The translations under genes were made by a program, and so were the position numbers. Below, piece after piece: positions 43,239 to 54,300 of a stretch of 64,000 bases of DNA; the stretch's first letter is position 1, and each line of letters starts with the position of its first letter. Below the pieces are notes generated by a model. The model saw only the letters and a program-made list of their open reading frames with translations, was not told where the DNA came from and did no database searches. The stretch comes from Humulus lupulus (taxonomy: Eukaryota; Streptophyta; Magnoliopsida; Rosales; Cannabaceae): positions 104,557,868 through 104,621,867 of the forward strand of contig NC_084797.1 in NCBI RefSeq assembly GCF_963169125.1, written 5' to 3'.

Positions 43239-43610
43239 TGTGACGCCCCACATCACTATGGCTGCTTTCTGGAATGACGACTAGCCCTACAAACCAAGAC
43301 AAGTCTTTCTAGCGTGCTTTGTCCTCACTCGCACACTTCCTGGGAAAACTTCCCAGGAGGTCACCCATCCCTAGATTACTCCAGGCCAAGCACGCTTAAC
43401 CATGAAGTTCTCAAGTGATGGGCTACCGAAAAGAAGATGCACCTTCTTGATATAGGTAGTACCCATCAATCCATTTAAGCCCTCTTCAACTGTGTAGTCC
43501 CATACCTACACTGTCTTAGAATCATTACACTTGACCTTCCCCAGGCGGTGTGGGATTGCACAGCTTACCCGGTCTTTCCCCTTACGGATCACGGGATTTT
43601 GACTGTCACA
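43239..43610 (-). mobile_element. Cassandra-type TRIM solo LTR with 5S rRNA promoter
   Basis: Starts TGTGACGCCCC and ends GACTGTCACA, 372 bp, TGTGAC/GTCACA ends. Flanks ATAGT (43234-43238) and TTAGT (43611-43615) differ at one base. The other LTR of element 1 lacks it, giving the empty site. The minus strand holds a 5S rRNA-like stretch: box A GTTAAGCGTGCTTGG (43386-43400), an intermediate TAGGGATGG, and box C GGGTGACCTCCTGGGAAG (43351-43368). 5S-bearing LTRs of this size are the signature of Cassandra elements. The Pol III internal promoter boxes look largely preserved. Confidence 0.88.
43350..43440 (-). ncRNA. 5S rRNA-derived segment inside the Cassandra-type LTR
   Basis: About 90 bases resembling the 3' three quarters of plant 5S rRNA on the minus strand, with boxes A, IE and C in order. 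It is not a cellular 5S gene: it is diverged (GGCCTGGAGTAATCTAGGG for the usual GGCGAGAGTAGTACTAGG) and sits in an LTR. Confidence 0.85.
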
Positions 43611-43761
43611 TTAGTAATCTTAATAAACCTTTGGTTACCTCGAGCTAAAGAGGTAGGACCTGACAACAGTAGCTCCGGGCATGTGGCCTCGACGTGGCTG
43701 ATATAATTATGCCCTGTCTCAGCTCGCTAATAGCCTGTGGAAAACTAGGGCGTACAAAAGG

Positions 43762-44357
43762 AGCTTAACGTCTTGTAAAGTCATGATAAAGAGGAAGAAG
43801 AAGCGGCTGAGAGTAACCAAAAAACAAGAGAATTGTAGAAATAATCTGCATTATTAGTTATTGTTTTACAACTAAGGTGTAACTAATGTAAATTATTTTA
43901 TTCCTAGAATATACCTTTTGTACTTAGCCTATTTAAAGGCTATTCCTTTAGAAATGAAAATAACAATCAAGAGTATATTTTTCTACAAGAATATAGTCGA
44001 ACTTGAAACTGTAGAAATTAATGAAGCGAAAGTGTCACTAAATTAAGTCGTTGGGCTAACTAAACCTACAACTATGAATATGATAGGTTATATACATCAA
44101 AGACCAGCAAGTAAGTCTCTGGACTAATTAAACCTATACTATAAAGAGCGGCTAGTAATACCCAAAACTCCAGGTTAATTCTAGAAATATTAGCCAAGTT
44201 CCACAACACCCCAATGGTTGAACATTCGAGCAAAACTAAGCTCTATCAATGACTAAAATCATAGTTTTTTTGGGTCAAAATGAGAGGATAAGTAGTAATG
44301 TTTGTGAGACAATGCACCACCTACCAAAAAAAAAGTATACAACCAATACCCCATAGC
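43762..44357 (+). pseudogene. gag: Ty3/gypsy gag remnant, right piece, and associated non-coding DNA
   Basis: Begins with the continuation of the zinc-knuckle frame cut at 31358 (ELNVL, stop, SHDKEEEEAAESNQ). After about 43850 it looks like LTR or leader DNA, with a TATA-like CCTATTTAAAGG near 43928. This suggests an internally deleted gypsy element whose LTR follows gag directly. It ends where element 2's LTR resumes at about 44358. Exact ends and target duplication are unclear. Confidence 0.55.
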
Positions 44358-44687
44358 TTGTCTTCCTCTGAGGCTCCCAACCCGCATTGGCTGACACCTG
44401 CCTTATCCTTTACATCCTGAGGTCTAGGTCCTTGGTGTGGAATATAATTGATGGAAAGGAAATCAGTGTACTGCCAAGCACCCTCAGGACATAACCTTGG
44501 GAAGACGTCCATAGCTCTCAAGACATGCCCCTAGGGAGATCTCGACGTCCTCCTTCTATCCGAGGAGAATGATCTCCGACTGTAGAATCGACCTCCCTAG
44601 AACTTATCCTCAGTGTGTGGCCTTGTCAAAAGATGCACATCTCCTACTCAAGTGATCACGTGTCCTTGGGTGAAAATACAGACAACA
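44358..44687 (-). mobile_element. Element 2 3' LTR, second piece
   Basis: Aligns with 60759-61093 of the 5' LTR ('cttcctctgaggct', 'aggacataaccttgggaaga', 'gatcacgtgtccttgggtga'). About 95 bases of the 5' LTR (60665-60758) are missing here at the insertion point. It ends GACAACA against the polypurine tract. Confidence 0.9.
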
Positions 44688-44702
44688 TTTTCCCCCCAAG
44701 TC
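44688..44702 (-). other. Polypurine tract, element 2
   Basis: Minus strand GACTTGGGGGGAAAA directly against the 3' LTR start TGTTGTCTG. Same core as in element 1. Confidence 0.85.
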
Positions 44703-45056
44703 TCTACTCGTCCACGGTCAGTGGAGACTTAAGGCTGAGGAAGACTTCAAAAGGTCCTCAGATAAGAAACATTTGGACTTCTGCTGATGTCACTATGAGA
44801 TTACCTGCCATGTGCTGGAACCCGATTGTTGGGCCCATCAATTCATGCAATTAATGAAAGGTCAATTCTGTGGCCTGAAACATTTTTTCTGTACCCTAGG
44901 CGTCTTTTCATTTTACACTCGAGATTTCCCTTTTCCAATGCAAATGATCATGATCCGCACTGCTTTGATCTTAGGCCCTTGGATCATTCTCGAGTACCCA
45001 TGTCCTAGATAATCTGACGGTTGGGGTGAACTTACTTCGCCCACAAGTATTACATC

Positions 45057-45064
45057 TATAAAAG
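45057..45064 (+). promoter_or_regulatory. TATA box of the element 2 antisense gene
   Basis: TATAAAAG in the context ACATCTATAAAAGGTCGAG, 370 bases from the LTR edge and 240 before the predicted donor site. Confidence 0.75.
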
Positions 45065-45303
45065 GTCGAGAATCAAATCCCCAATGTTACTTTATTTAGA
45101 TCATTTCAAATTTATCATGCCTTCATACTCTTCAAACTCTCTTAAATTCTCTCATCCTCTCAAACCACTTTCCGGCAATGCCTCCTCTCTAGTTCCTTTT
45201 GTCACTCTAGATGACTGGTGCAATGCTTCGTACTTCTAGGTGAACGACCAACTATTCTTCAGAGTTTGCACTCGGTTCAGCACAATCCGATGCTACATTT
45301 CGA

Positions 45304-45710
45304 GTAAGTATCCCTAAACTGTGATTTCCAGTTTTCATGCATATCTGAGAGTTTAAGATGCATGCTTAGGAGTTGTTTTTTGAGCCTTTTAGAGGTTGTG
45401 TTTTCCTTATTTGTGATCACAAGTGGCCTAAATGGCTCATTTAACCGTTCTATAGTGTTTTGGGGCATTTTACCTTAATATGCGTCCTCAGGCAGAATTT
45501 GGAAAATTTAAAGATTCCGGCGATGTTCATCATCTCTGATTGTGTTCATCTTTTTCTGTGGTGTCTCCGATGTCATTTACTTAGCTCCAAGGAAACCCCA
45601 AAGTCATTAGTTTATTTCTTTCTCCTTCCACGAGCAGTTGTCTTAGGGGCTCTCATTTTGGCCCAACATCCTTTGGGTCAAGGCATTGATTGCTTGGTGT
45701 TTGTTTTCAG
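45304..45710 (+). other. 5' leader intron of the element 2 antisense gene (predicted)
   Basis: 407 bases, GTAAGTATCC to TTTGTTTTCAG. The acceptor abuts the ATG. Consensus signals at both ends are strong. Confidence 0.65.
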
Positions 45711-48347
45711 ATGTCCAAGGAGTTTCATCAGCTCCACCAACAAGGATTCTACGCCTTCGACAATGAAATCCTCTAGATGGCCTGAGAGGTAGAATAACGT
45801 CCTGAGAAGGGGAAACAAGTGGCTGGCAACAACCCGGCTCTTACCGTATGGGAGAATTTGGAACTGACTGTGGTGAGGCCTTGTAGAGCTGGCTTCTCGT
45901 AGAAGGAGGCCAACGCTAGTCCGATGCTATCATAAAACCAATATTCCACCATAGGATTTGAAGCAGAAGACCTTCTAAGCAAGCTATGACATCGGGGTGC
46001 CTTGAATAAAATACTCACCAACTAAGGGGTAGATGACAGCGAGATACTAGTGTGCCTGGCTCGGGAGGATGATAGGGCGTAGGAAAGCATCGACGGGCTC
46101 GGGCCTTGGAGCACCTCGCATCTTCAACCGGGTGCAGCCTTACTGCTGCATCAATACTACGTCAAATTACTCAAATACGTTTGCATAGCCCCGTTTCAAC
46201 TATCTTCAAACAACTATCGGGTATTGGTCGAACTCTACGTCTTATATAAGACCCAAAAATTGCCTACTCCATCCCCAGCCAAAATATTGTATATCTACAA
46301 TTTTTGGCAATGCTCGAAGAAGGGGGAAAATGGGGGATATTATACCCTGATGAATCATACATTTCCGAGGAAAGGCTATAAAGTTCTGTGCAGCAATGAG
46401 AACCACACTTGGGCTTATAAAGATCAATACTTTTGGACAGACAGTTTCCTAACAAGGACTAATCCCACTTTACTCTTGTACTTCACCACCGTCGGTGAGT
46501 ATCGAACTCGAATAAGTTAGCCCGATGGCACTTAGCTCGTAACAGATCTCTATACATATTGTCCTAATTAGGTCCGTACTGCCTTACCCCATTCATTGAT
46601 TCCTTCAACGAGAGGCTTTGGGCGATAGGCTCTCTCCTCAATGAGGAGCTAGAGCTCCCTCGTCTCATCACCGATGCCCGTCTTTGACAATGTGGGATGC
46701 TGCAGGCGGGACAAAGTGTAAATTCGGTTGTCCTTACCCAATTTTGGGACTCGAAGATATCTCGAATGGAAGCAAAGCTACACATAAATTTCATGGCGGC
46801 CAAGGCTCTCAAGCAATACCATTAGCATCTTTGCGAGGAGCGCACAGAGAGTGTTCTTGCTATCAAAGACGTCGCTGAGGCGAAAGAAGACAGAGCTTGA
46901 GGCGGAGCTATTAGAAGGGATCGAATCATCCTCTGTGCATCAAAGTAAATCTTCGATCATTCTTCACTATGTTAGGCACGTAAGGGAGGGAACTAGTCCC
47001 GACCATTTCTTGTTTTCTCCCTCCCTTCTCGAATGTGGCCATGTTTCGGAGTGTTGCTGGTCTGCGGAAGAGTACCAAGATTACTAGGATCTCATTGACG
47101 TGTTCCTCCACAACCTGAAGAGAATAAGGCACCCTCCTATCTTTGTGCCTCTTGAGGAGTTGATGGCCATGCATGCATCTTGGTTTTGTCAGTACGAAAC
47201 CAATGTAACACAGGAGATGGGTCGTCTTGTACGCAAATTTGCTAGTACCATCCTCCATTCAGAGGTGCTTGATCATGGTGGTGCTCTTGAGGAGTTTTAA
47301 CTTTGTTTTATGCATGTATTATCCTATTATTGTAATCTTTTCATTTATCGGGACTAACCAAGGGGTTTTCTTTGTGCAAACATCATGGGCCTTTCAGATT
47401 TGGTGTGCTCGAAACGTCAAAGGGTGCTAGGCCGTTCTGAGATCGACCTCCTGATGGCACTGACACCAGTGCCCACGCCCCCTTCATATATTCCAATACC
47501 CTCTACCACTGCTCCAATGGCCCTTACCTCGAGCGTAACAGTCACCAGCGAGGTCATAGACCTTGAGGCCTCCTCTCCCCGAGATGAGGGGTTCTCCGAG
47601 AAAGGCAAAGAAATTCCTCCCAATCTCTCCAAGCCATGGATCCCCGGTTGGTCATCTTTCTAGAGTATTACGATGAAGACGGCTCGGGTCTACATGGGGA
47701 GGTCACCGAGTACTACAATGCTTGGATCGACGAAGGCAACGAGAGCGTCTGGCTGCTGATCAAGTTTTTGCACGAGGACTGACCGCTCGGCATGGAACTC
47801 CTATAGGGATTAACGACATCCTTGTACGAGATGACCATAGGCAGTTTTGCCCATTGTGGCACTGACAATGGGGTGGCGCTGGTGGAAACTAGCTATCACA
47901 CTGCCACTGGGGTAAGTCTTGATTTCTGTTCAAGTTTGATGAGTATCTTTTCTTTTTTTTCTAATTCTTCATTCTAAATTTATAGGTTTCCACCTTAAAT
48001 AAAAAACTTGGGGACTTGAAACTGATGCGGTCCCTTCAGCTAAAGAAGACTTGAGAGGAGCTGGCTCGCGTCCAGGTGGAGATTACTCAAACCCAAGAGA
48101 CTGCAGTCCCTTGGGAGGAACATTCATAGCTTCAGAAAGAGGTGGAGGACACCAGGGTCCACATCCAAGAGTTGGAGGATTAATTGGTCACGGAGAGGTC
48201 AAATTTGTCCGCCTTGGAGGAAACATCCACCAAGTTATTTGAAGTTGTTGTTTTCCGGACACAGACCGTGGAGGAGGAACTGGTCTGAGACCGCGAGGAG
48301 TTTCAGTTGAGCCGAGTGGAACTTGAAACCCAAGTGGCACACTTGTA
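45711..48347 (+). pseudogene. Antisense ORF of element 2 (PF04195-like; coiled coil)
   Basis: Opposite to gag-pol. Starts MSKEFHQLHQQGFYAFDNEI. The conserved segment is LLHQYYVKLLKYVCIAPFQL near 46140-46199, then SSNNYRVLVELYVLYKTQKL and ILYIYNFWQ; frame 46224-46520 is its open part. This segment is longer than in element 1, where it is deleted. A Pro/Thr-rich stretch (47440-47560), a part with EYYDEDGSGLHGEVTEYYNA, and SLYEMTIGSFAH (compare TVYEMASYTVDH in element 1) follow. A coiled-coil tail lies at about 48000-48347 (ELARVQVEITQTQE, LQKEVEDTRVHIQELED). Many stops. No C-terminal DFSFMG-type motif was found here. Confidence 0.75.
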
Positions 48348-48389
48348 ATTATTTTCCTGTTTAACTCTGCATCTTTCCTTGCTTTAACT

Positions 48390-48850
48390 TGATTTGGTTC
48401 TCTGAATTCAAAGTAACTTAATGACCATGAGAATAAGCACTCAAACAATCTTAGACGTTTGGTTTTATAAATTCAACGTAACATGAATGTCATGAGAAAA
48501 AGAACTCCAAACATTTTAACTAACCAGTTCTATAAATTCAACGTAACATGAATGTCATGAGAGCAAGAACTCAAAATGTTTTCACCAGTTGGTCCTATAA
48601 CTTCAACGCAACACGAATTTCACGAGAACAAAACTCAAATCATTTTAACCAGAAGGTTTTGTAAGTTCAACGTAACATGACTATCACGAGAACAAGAACT
48701 CAAACTATTTTCTACAGTTGGTTCTGTAAATTCAATGTAACATGAATGTCACGAGAACAAGAACTCAAACTTTTTTATACAGTTGGTTCTGAAAATTCAA
48801 CGTAACACAGATGTCACGAGAATAAGAATTCAAATCATTTTATACTTTTG
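48390..48850. repeat. Tandem repeat, 65 bp x 7
   Basis: The word AATTCAACGTAACATGAATG or close variants recurs at 48405, 48470, 48535, 48600, 48664, 48729 and 48794, a steady 64-65 bp spacing. Each unit runs 'ggtt.tataaattcaacgtaac..gaatgtcatgagaacaagaactcaaac.ttt'. Confidence 0.95.
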
Positions 48851-49582
48851 GTCCCTTGTAGGCTCATAGTCCTAGACGTAACTTTGACACAAAATTTACT
48901 GTTGGTCCTATGCCCCCACAATCCAAAGATTCGGGCTTTCAGGGGTCCTAGCATGTGAAACCACCTGCCCCCTGAGTATGCACCACTCGGGAGTTCAGTC
49001 GGGGGTTTCGACACTACTCACTGAGTGCACATCTCATCACTTCCATACAATCTCACACCTCCTTGGGAGGTGATGTTAACGAAGTGCCCAGGCGTAGGCT
49101 GCCTGGGTATCCATCCGTATCCCATAGATCAGGATTTGTTTATTACTCTCCGGGCACGCGCTATCCTCAAGAGGTAACCTAAATTCTTAAGTATGCGTGA
49201 TACTGGGTTTTATAAATATGGGATATAGTGACATTAGGGGTGCTTCGCTCGTCGACTAGCCAAGCTCCCCATGTCATGGATTTCCCGAGGCCAAGTATGG
49301 GGTACTCGACCTTCCGTTCGCACATGAGACGAAGAGACTTCGTCAGAGCTCCTCAAGATCGATGTCCACGGGAGGAGAAAATATTCTATTCTCGCGCTAC
49401 TTGGGTTATGTAGCTCCTAAATGCCAAGCTTACCTAGAACAAGTTTCCTTCTAGGCTATACTTAGCAAGATTCCTAGAATTTTTTATTCTTGGGATGGTG
49501 ACGCTAGGCTTACTCCTCTTGAAAATTGACAACTTTAGTTTCCTAGGTCGTTCCATGTTAGGCGTAGGGCTACCCTAACTCC

Positions 49583-49597
49583 ATGCCCCCAAGTGAT
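49583..49597 (-). other. Internal polypurine-tract-like site, element 2
   Basis: Minus strand ATCACTTGGGGGCAT, about 195 bases after the pol stop. It matches the internal sites of elements 1 and 3. Confidence 0.5.
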
Positions 49598-49790
49598 CGA
49601 AGACTAGTCTGTGGTCACTTGTTCAGGCAAGCAGGTGCTCTTACATAGCATTAATAGAATATATAGGAAACCAAAGAACATAAGCAAAACAAAATAAATT
49701 TCTTAATATGTTTTATATACACAGTTTACATTACATGTGCTCGAAGTGTACATGGGGTATTACATAAATATACAATGTTTACTGCTCATA

Positions 49791-51100
49791 TTATTGGTAA
49801 TATCGACAAAGATGCTCGACATTCTAGGCATGAGGAATCGACTCCCAACTAAGTCGGGCTTATTTGTATGTTCCAGGACATACAACACTCTCGACTTGGT
49901 ATGGGCCCTCCCAGTTGGGTCCCAGCACTCCTGCACCAGGGTCTCTGGTGGCTAAGTAAATTCTTCGTAACACCAGATCTCTGGCCCCAAATTTCCTATC
50001 TTTCACTTAGGAGTTAAAATATCTGGCCACCTTCTACTGGTAGGACACTGCTCGCAGCTGAGAAGCTTCGCGTAGCTCCTCCACGAGGTCCAGGGACTCC
50101 TGAAGTATAGCATGGTTCATGGTTGGATCATCCTTATCCCATTAGTGTGTGGAGCATAGCCTCATACTGGTAGGCCATTGAGAAGGGAGAATGGTTGGTG
50201 GAGGTCTAGGCAGTGGTGCCATCGAGAAGGGAGAATGGCTGGTGGAAGTCCGGGCAATGGTGCAGTAGCTTTACAATGCCCTAGGCAGCTCCTTGGGCCA
50301 AGCTTGTCTTGCCTGCTCCATCCTTTTCTTCAAAGTGGGCTTGAGTATCTTGTTAACTGCTTCCACTTTGGCCATTGGCTTACACATTGGCCACAAAAGA
50401 GAAGCTCTTGATGACACCATGTCGTTGACAGATTTTCATGAACACTTCACTATCGAACTGCAATCCATTGTCGGAGACTATCTTCCTCAGAAGCCCATAC
50501 CGACAAATGATGTTTTTAATGATGAAATCCAAAGCCTTTTTGGAGGTGATTGTAGCAAGTGACTCATCCTCAACCCACTTTCGGAAGTAGTCGACGACCA
50601 CTATGGCATATTTCACCCCTCCCTTTCCTGTAGGCAAGGACGCGATAAGGTCGTTGCCCCAGACAGCAAAAGTTCATGGGCTGGTTATCTGTGTAAGCTC
50701 ATTTGGAGGCGCTCAGGTGATATTGGCGAAGCACATGCATTTGTCGCTTTTCTTGATGTAATCCACTGCGTCTCCGTTCATGGTGGGCCAAAAATATCCT
50801 TTCCTTAAGATCTTCTTAGAGAGGCTCTGCCCCCAGCGTGATATCCGTAGAAACCTTTGTGTACCTCTCGTAATATTAAACCGGCTTCTTGCATGGACAC
50901 TCACGAAGCAAGGGCAAGGAATAACCTTGTCTATAAAGCCTACTATCCATGATTATGTACCTTGGTACTTGGTACAAAACCTTCTGAGCTGCCTTCTTAT
51001 CTTGGGGCAACTCCCCAGAGACGAGGTATTTATCTATTGGCTCCATCCACCCATCTTGGGTTTGTACTGACTCCACCTCATCTGGAGTTGAGATACTCAA
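49791..51100 (-). pseudogene. pol: Integrase, element 2
   Basis: Frame 50713-50904 holds the zinc-module part with KKILRKGYFWPTMNGDAVDY and IKKSDKCMCF. Here the first Cys is Ser, and the HHCC histidines are broken by a frameshift. Frame 50380-50637 is the core, with GGVKYAIVVVDYFRKW and KIVSDNGLQFDSEV (second catalytic Asp kept). The C-terminal module at about 49840-50000 reads RKFGARDLVLRRIYLATRDP and GPNWEGPYQVE, ending RYYQ-stop at 49791. Frame 50876-51100 is the linker from RNase H. Multiple stops; inactive. Confidence 0.9.
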
Positions 51101-51660
51101 AACTTTAAGTAGTCAATGGGGACCACATTCATTAATTCAGCATCTTTGGTCGTGGCTAGCTTAGTCAGGGCGTCTGCATTGGAATTTTTCTCTCGCTGTA
51201 CCTGTCGAATAATGAATCCTCAGAAGCTATGCAGCATTTCTTGAACCCTTGCCAAGTACATTGCCATCTTTGTGCGCCAATCCTAGTACTCTCCGGGAAC
51301 ATGGTTCACCACGAGCTGGGAATCGCTAAATATTTCGAGTCCTTCAGTCTTGAGCTCTAGTGCCACACGGCGCCCATCGATTATGGCTTCGTATTCTGCT
51401 TCGATGTTAGAGGCACTAAACCCAAAGCGAAGGGAACTTTGCACCCTTTGCCCCTCGGGGGAAACCAGAATAAGTCCTGCTCCAGTGCCATTTTTTTTTA
51501 AAAACCCATCCACAAACAACTTCCATGCTGATCCGCTCACTGGGGTGCATTCGGTCCTCTCCTGATTCCTGTTACACTCGGTAATGAAATCAGCAAGTGC
51601 TTGACCTTTTATGGTAGTCATAGGATGATAGGTGATGTCAAACTAACTCAGCTCCATGGA
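51101..51660 (-). pseudogene. pol: Archaeal-type RNase H, element 2
   Basis: Frame 51283-51621 reads IKGQALADFITECN, then LFVDGFLKKNGTGAGLILVS, NIEAEYEAIIDGRR and FSDSQLVVNHVPGEY. D, E and D of the catalytic set are visible; a stop follows and the last Asp region (NADALTKLA) is at about 51165. This is the second RNase H that marks the Tat lineage. Confidence 0.88.
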
Positions 51661-52850
51661 ACACTTTAAGAGCCTTCCCGACGACTCAGGCTTTTGAAGG
51701 ACTTGTCTGAGGGGATGGTTTGTGAGGACCTTAATGAAATGCATCTGGAAGCAGGGTCTTAGCTTCCGAGATACAACCATTAAGCAAAAGGTTAACTTCT
51801 TCATCAGTGGGTACCTAGACTATGCCCTGAGGAGTCTTTTGATGACTTAATAGATGGGGTGCTGAACACAGCTTTCTTCCCTTACCAACGCGGCACTGAT
51901 GGTGTCTTCCGAAATAGCCATGTAGAGTAAGAGAGGTTCTCCGTCTACTAGCTTGGATAGGATCAGTGGGTTTACCATGTGGGCCTTGAGCTGTTGGAAT
52001 TACTGTTTGCACTCTTTTATCCATTCAAACCTCTGACTCCCTCAGAGAACAATGAAGAAAGGGATGCACTTGTCTATTGCCTTGGAAACAAAACGGCTCA
52101 AAGCTGCGATCCTTCCAGCAAAGATTTGAACATCTTTATGTTTCTGGGGAGATGGAATTTCTATTAGAGCCTTGATCTTCTCAGGGTTCGCCTCAATCCC
52201 CCAAGTACTCACGATGAAGCCTAGGAACTTGCTAAAGACAACCCCAAATGTGCACTTTTGGGGGTTGAGCTTCATTCTGAACTGGCGAAGCACCGCGAAG
52301 ACTTTAGTCAAGTCACCCACGTGGTCTGAGGTGGTCCTAGACTTGACCAACATATCATCCACATAGACCTCCATGTTCCTACCCAATTTATTTTTTAAAA
52401 TCTTGTTAACCAACCTCTAGTAGGTGGCGCCAGCATTTTTCAACCCGAAAGGCATCACAATGTAACAATAGGCACCCTTGTCAGTCTGAAAGCTAGTGTG
52501 ATCTTGATCGGCGATGTGCATGGATATTTTGTTACATCCTGAGTATGCATCCATGAAATATAGCAATTTGTAACCAGAGGTAGCATCGACCATCTGGTCT
52601 ATCTTGGGGAGCGGAAAGCAGTCCTTTGGACAGGTCTTGTTAAGGTCCTAGAAATTGATGCATGTCCTCTAAGTTCCATTTGACTTTGGCACGAGAACAG
52701 GATTGGATATCCACCTTGGATATTTGGCTTCTCAGATAAACCCATTAGAGAGGAGCTTTTCCACTTCGTCCTTGAGAGCATCTTTCCAAGTTTGATCAAA
52801 CATTCATTGCTTCTGCTCGACAGGTGCAAAGTTAGGATCGACATTCAAGG
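51661..52850 (-). pseudogene. pol: Reverse transcriptase and gypsy RNase H, element 2
   Basis: Frame 52042-52413 has NMEVYVDDMLVKSRT (catalytic motif intact), MKLNPQKCTFGVVFSKFLGF and IEANPEKIKALIEIPSPQK. Frame 52599-52844 and its neighbours carry decayed RT N-terminal text (LDLNKTCPKDCFPLP-like and YFMDAYSGC-like). The gypsy RNase H lies at about 51680-52010 in broken frames. Stops and frameshifts throughout. Confidence 0.88.
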
Positions 52851-53640
52851 CATGGAAAATGATATTCAGATCAATAACAGTCATGTCGGAATATGACCAC
52901 ATGAACACGTCTTAGTTTCCTCAGAGGAAGCCTACCAATGTCTCACGGACTTCCATTTTTAAGCTTCCCCAACTTTTACTTTCCTCTCGAGGGTGGAGGT
53001 ATCAATAACTACCTCCTCCACCTCCTCTATTAGTTCAATGGACCTCTCTTCTTGAACCCTTGGGTCTTACTCATCAGGCCCTGACTCCTAGACAGCTTGT
53101 ACCTTTGAGGCCTAGAACTTCTTGGGACCTTCCTCCCTTACCATCATCAATGGAGCCTTGAGGGAGACACTGTAGCACTGTCTCACCTCTTTCTGGTCAC
53201 CATGGATTGTGTCGATACCTACATTCGTGGCAAACTTCATGCACACATGACGGATGGAGGTGATGGCCCCAAACTCCACCAATGCAGGTCATTCCAAGAT
53301 GGCATTGTACGCCTAGGAACAGTCCCTCACCACGAAGGTGCAGTTTTTGAAGGCTTGGAAAGGTACCTCTCCAAGTGTCATAGGGAGCTTTATCTGTCCC
53401 ATCAAGATGATAGTTTCTCATGAGAATCGATAGAGTGTCGAGGCGCACAGGGACAAGTCTATCATAGTCAGCCCTATCTTCTCAAAGGCTGACTGAAACA
53501 GGATGTTCACCAAACTCTCGTTGTCTACTAGAATCTGCGCCACCATTTTGTTGGAGATTTGGCTCTCAATCACCAATGGGTCGTGATGTGGGAAATACAC
53601 TCTCTGAGGTCTTCGAAGAATGTTATGACTTGGTCAATCA
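52851..53640 (-). pseudogene. pro: Aspartic protease and linker, element 2
   Basis: Frame 53418-53600 reads MYFPHHDPLVIESQISNKMV followed by AQILVDNESLVNILFQSAFE. The active-site triplet is D-N-E instead of D-x-G, so the Gly is lost. The downstream part (FKNCTFVVRDCS, AYNAIL) and an acidic linker rich in Glu (about 53010-53090) follow in broken frames. Same order as element 1. Confidence 0.8.
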
Positions 53641-54300
53641 TTTGTGGAATTTGGATAGGCAGCTAGCCAAAGCCATGACCTCATCATCATAATTCAATGC
53701 CCGCGCATTCCTGTTCTGCGAGCCTCGTGAATTCCCCCCCGCCCCCCAAGTGAGGCCCTCCTGAGATGATTCCTACCTGCCCATTTATTGTAGTTGGTCC
53801 TTGGGCCCCCAGTTGTTGGGGGTCTACTGAAGTTGTTGATGGGGCCTGTGGTGTAACAGGTGGTACCACCGCTCTTGCCATGAGAGGCTGTCTCGGATGC
53901 ACTCCTCCCTTAGCATTTTGGTGGAGGTATCCCATCTTAATGAGATTCTAAATCTGATCCTTGAGTTGGCAAAAATCAATTGTGTGGTGACCTATGTCGT
54001 TGTGGAAATAACAAAATTTGCCAGCGTTTTCCTATCCCTGTCTCTTCGGATGGGCTGCGGCTTATTGTAATGAACGTGTTGTGTTGTGGTCACGAAGATG
54101 TTCTCTTGGGAGTCTACCAAGTCAATGTACTTGGAATGCTGTGAGATATACTTCTCGCTTGATGTGACTCCTTGGGCTGTGTGCTTCTGCTTCCTCTGGG
54201 TTTGTGGCCCTTACCCTTCCCTCCGCATCTTGTGTCGTTGGGAGCTCTACTGGATTCAGCAGGCTGGGAGGGGGAAGGACTCCAGCACTTAATGCAATCA
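53641..54300 (-). pseudogene. gag: gag C-terminal part, element 2
   Basis: Frame 53687-53935 and its upstream extension read SKYIDLVDSQENIFVTTTQH, then YFHNDIGHHTIDFCQLKDQI (zinc-finger-like, matching HFHNDVGHITDDCRHLKDEI of element 1), then Gln/Pro-rich text. It is cut off from the rest of gag by the CACTA fragment at 54301. Confidence 0.85.

Larger units (their letters stand above)
31364..43756 (-). mobile_element. Element 1: near-complete Tat-lineage Ty3/gypsy retrotransposon
   Basis: Flanked by AAAGG at 31359-31363 and 43757-43761. LTRs are 31364-32112 (3', 749 bp) and 42630-43756 (5', 750 bp after removing a 377-bp Cassandra-type insertion with its duplication). The first 78 aligned LTR bases differ at six places, mostly C/T, so it is not very recent. 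Minus-strand order: gag, protease, RT and RNase H, archaeal-type RNase H, integrase. Then come a spacer with tandem repeats, an antisense gene, polypurine tract and 3' LTR. Net length is about 12.0 kb. The dual RNase H is the mark of the Tat lineage. Confidence 0.95.
42630..43756 (-). mobile_element. Element 1 5' LTR, interrupted by a Cassandra-type LTR
   Basis: Opens TGTTGACTCGG and closes AGGGCGTACA in plus coordinates. It matches 31364-32112, with an extra 377 bp (43239-43615) near its right part. TATA box on the minus strand at 42873-42882. The right edge is followed by the AAAGG duplication. Confidence 0.95.
44703..45710 (+). promoter_or_regulatory. Promoter and leader of the element 2 antisense gene
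   Basis: TATA box CTATAAAAGG at 45056-45065, then a CT-rich leader. Donor site TTTCGA|GTAAGT is at 45304 and acceptor TTTGTTTTCAG ends at 45710, directly before ATG at 45711. The arrangement copies that of element 1. Short ORFs here (44812, 45277, 45460) are not called. Confidence 0.7.
48348..49790 (-). mobile_element. Element 2 spacer between antisense gene and pol
   Basis: Non-coding. Holds the 65-bp tandem array (48390-48850), two G-rich polypurine-like sites on the minus strand (near 48926 and at 49583-49597) and otherwise unremarkable sequence. ORFs at 48051, 48188, 49228 and 49737 are not supported. Confidence 0.65.

Noticed and set aside
43350..43440. Cellular 5S rRNA gene
   Set aside because: 5S-like boxes are present, but the sequence is diverged, partial and enclosed by TGTGAC/GTCACA LTR ends with near-matching flanks. 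Cassandra-type LTR explains it.
46224..47663. Several short plus and minus ORFs as separate small genes
   Set aside because: They are pieces or shadows of one decayed antisense ORF in element 2.
49021..49430. Helitron or MITE in the element 2 spacer
   Set aside because: No TC...CTRR ends or terminal inverted repeats found; the stretch fits the length of the element 2 spacer.
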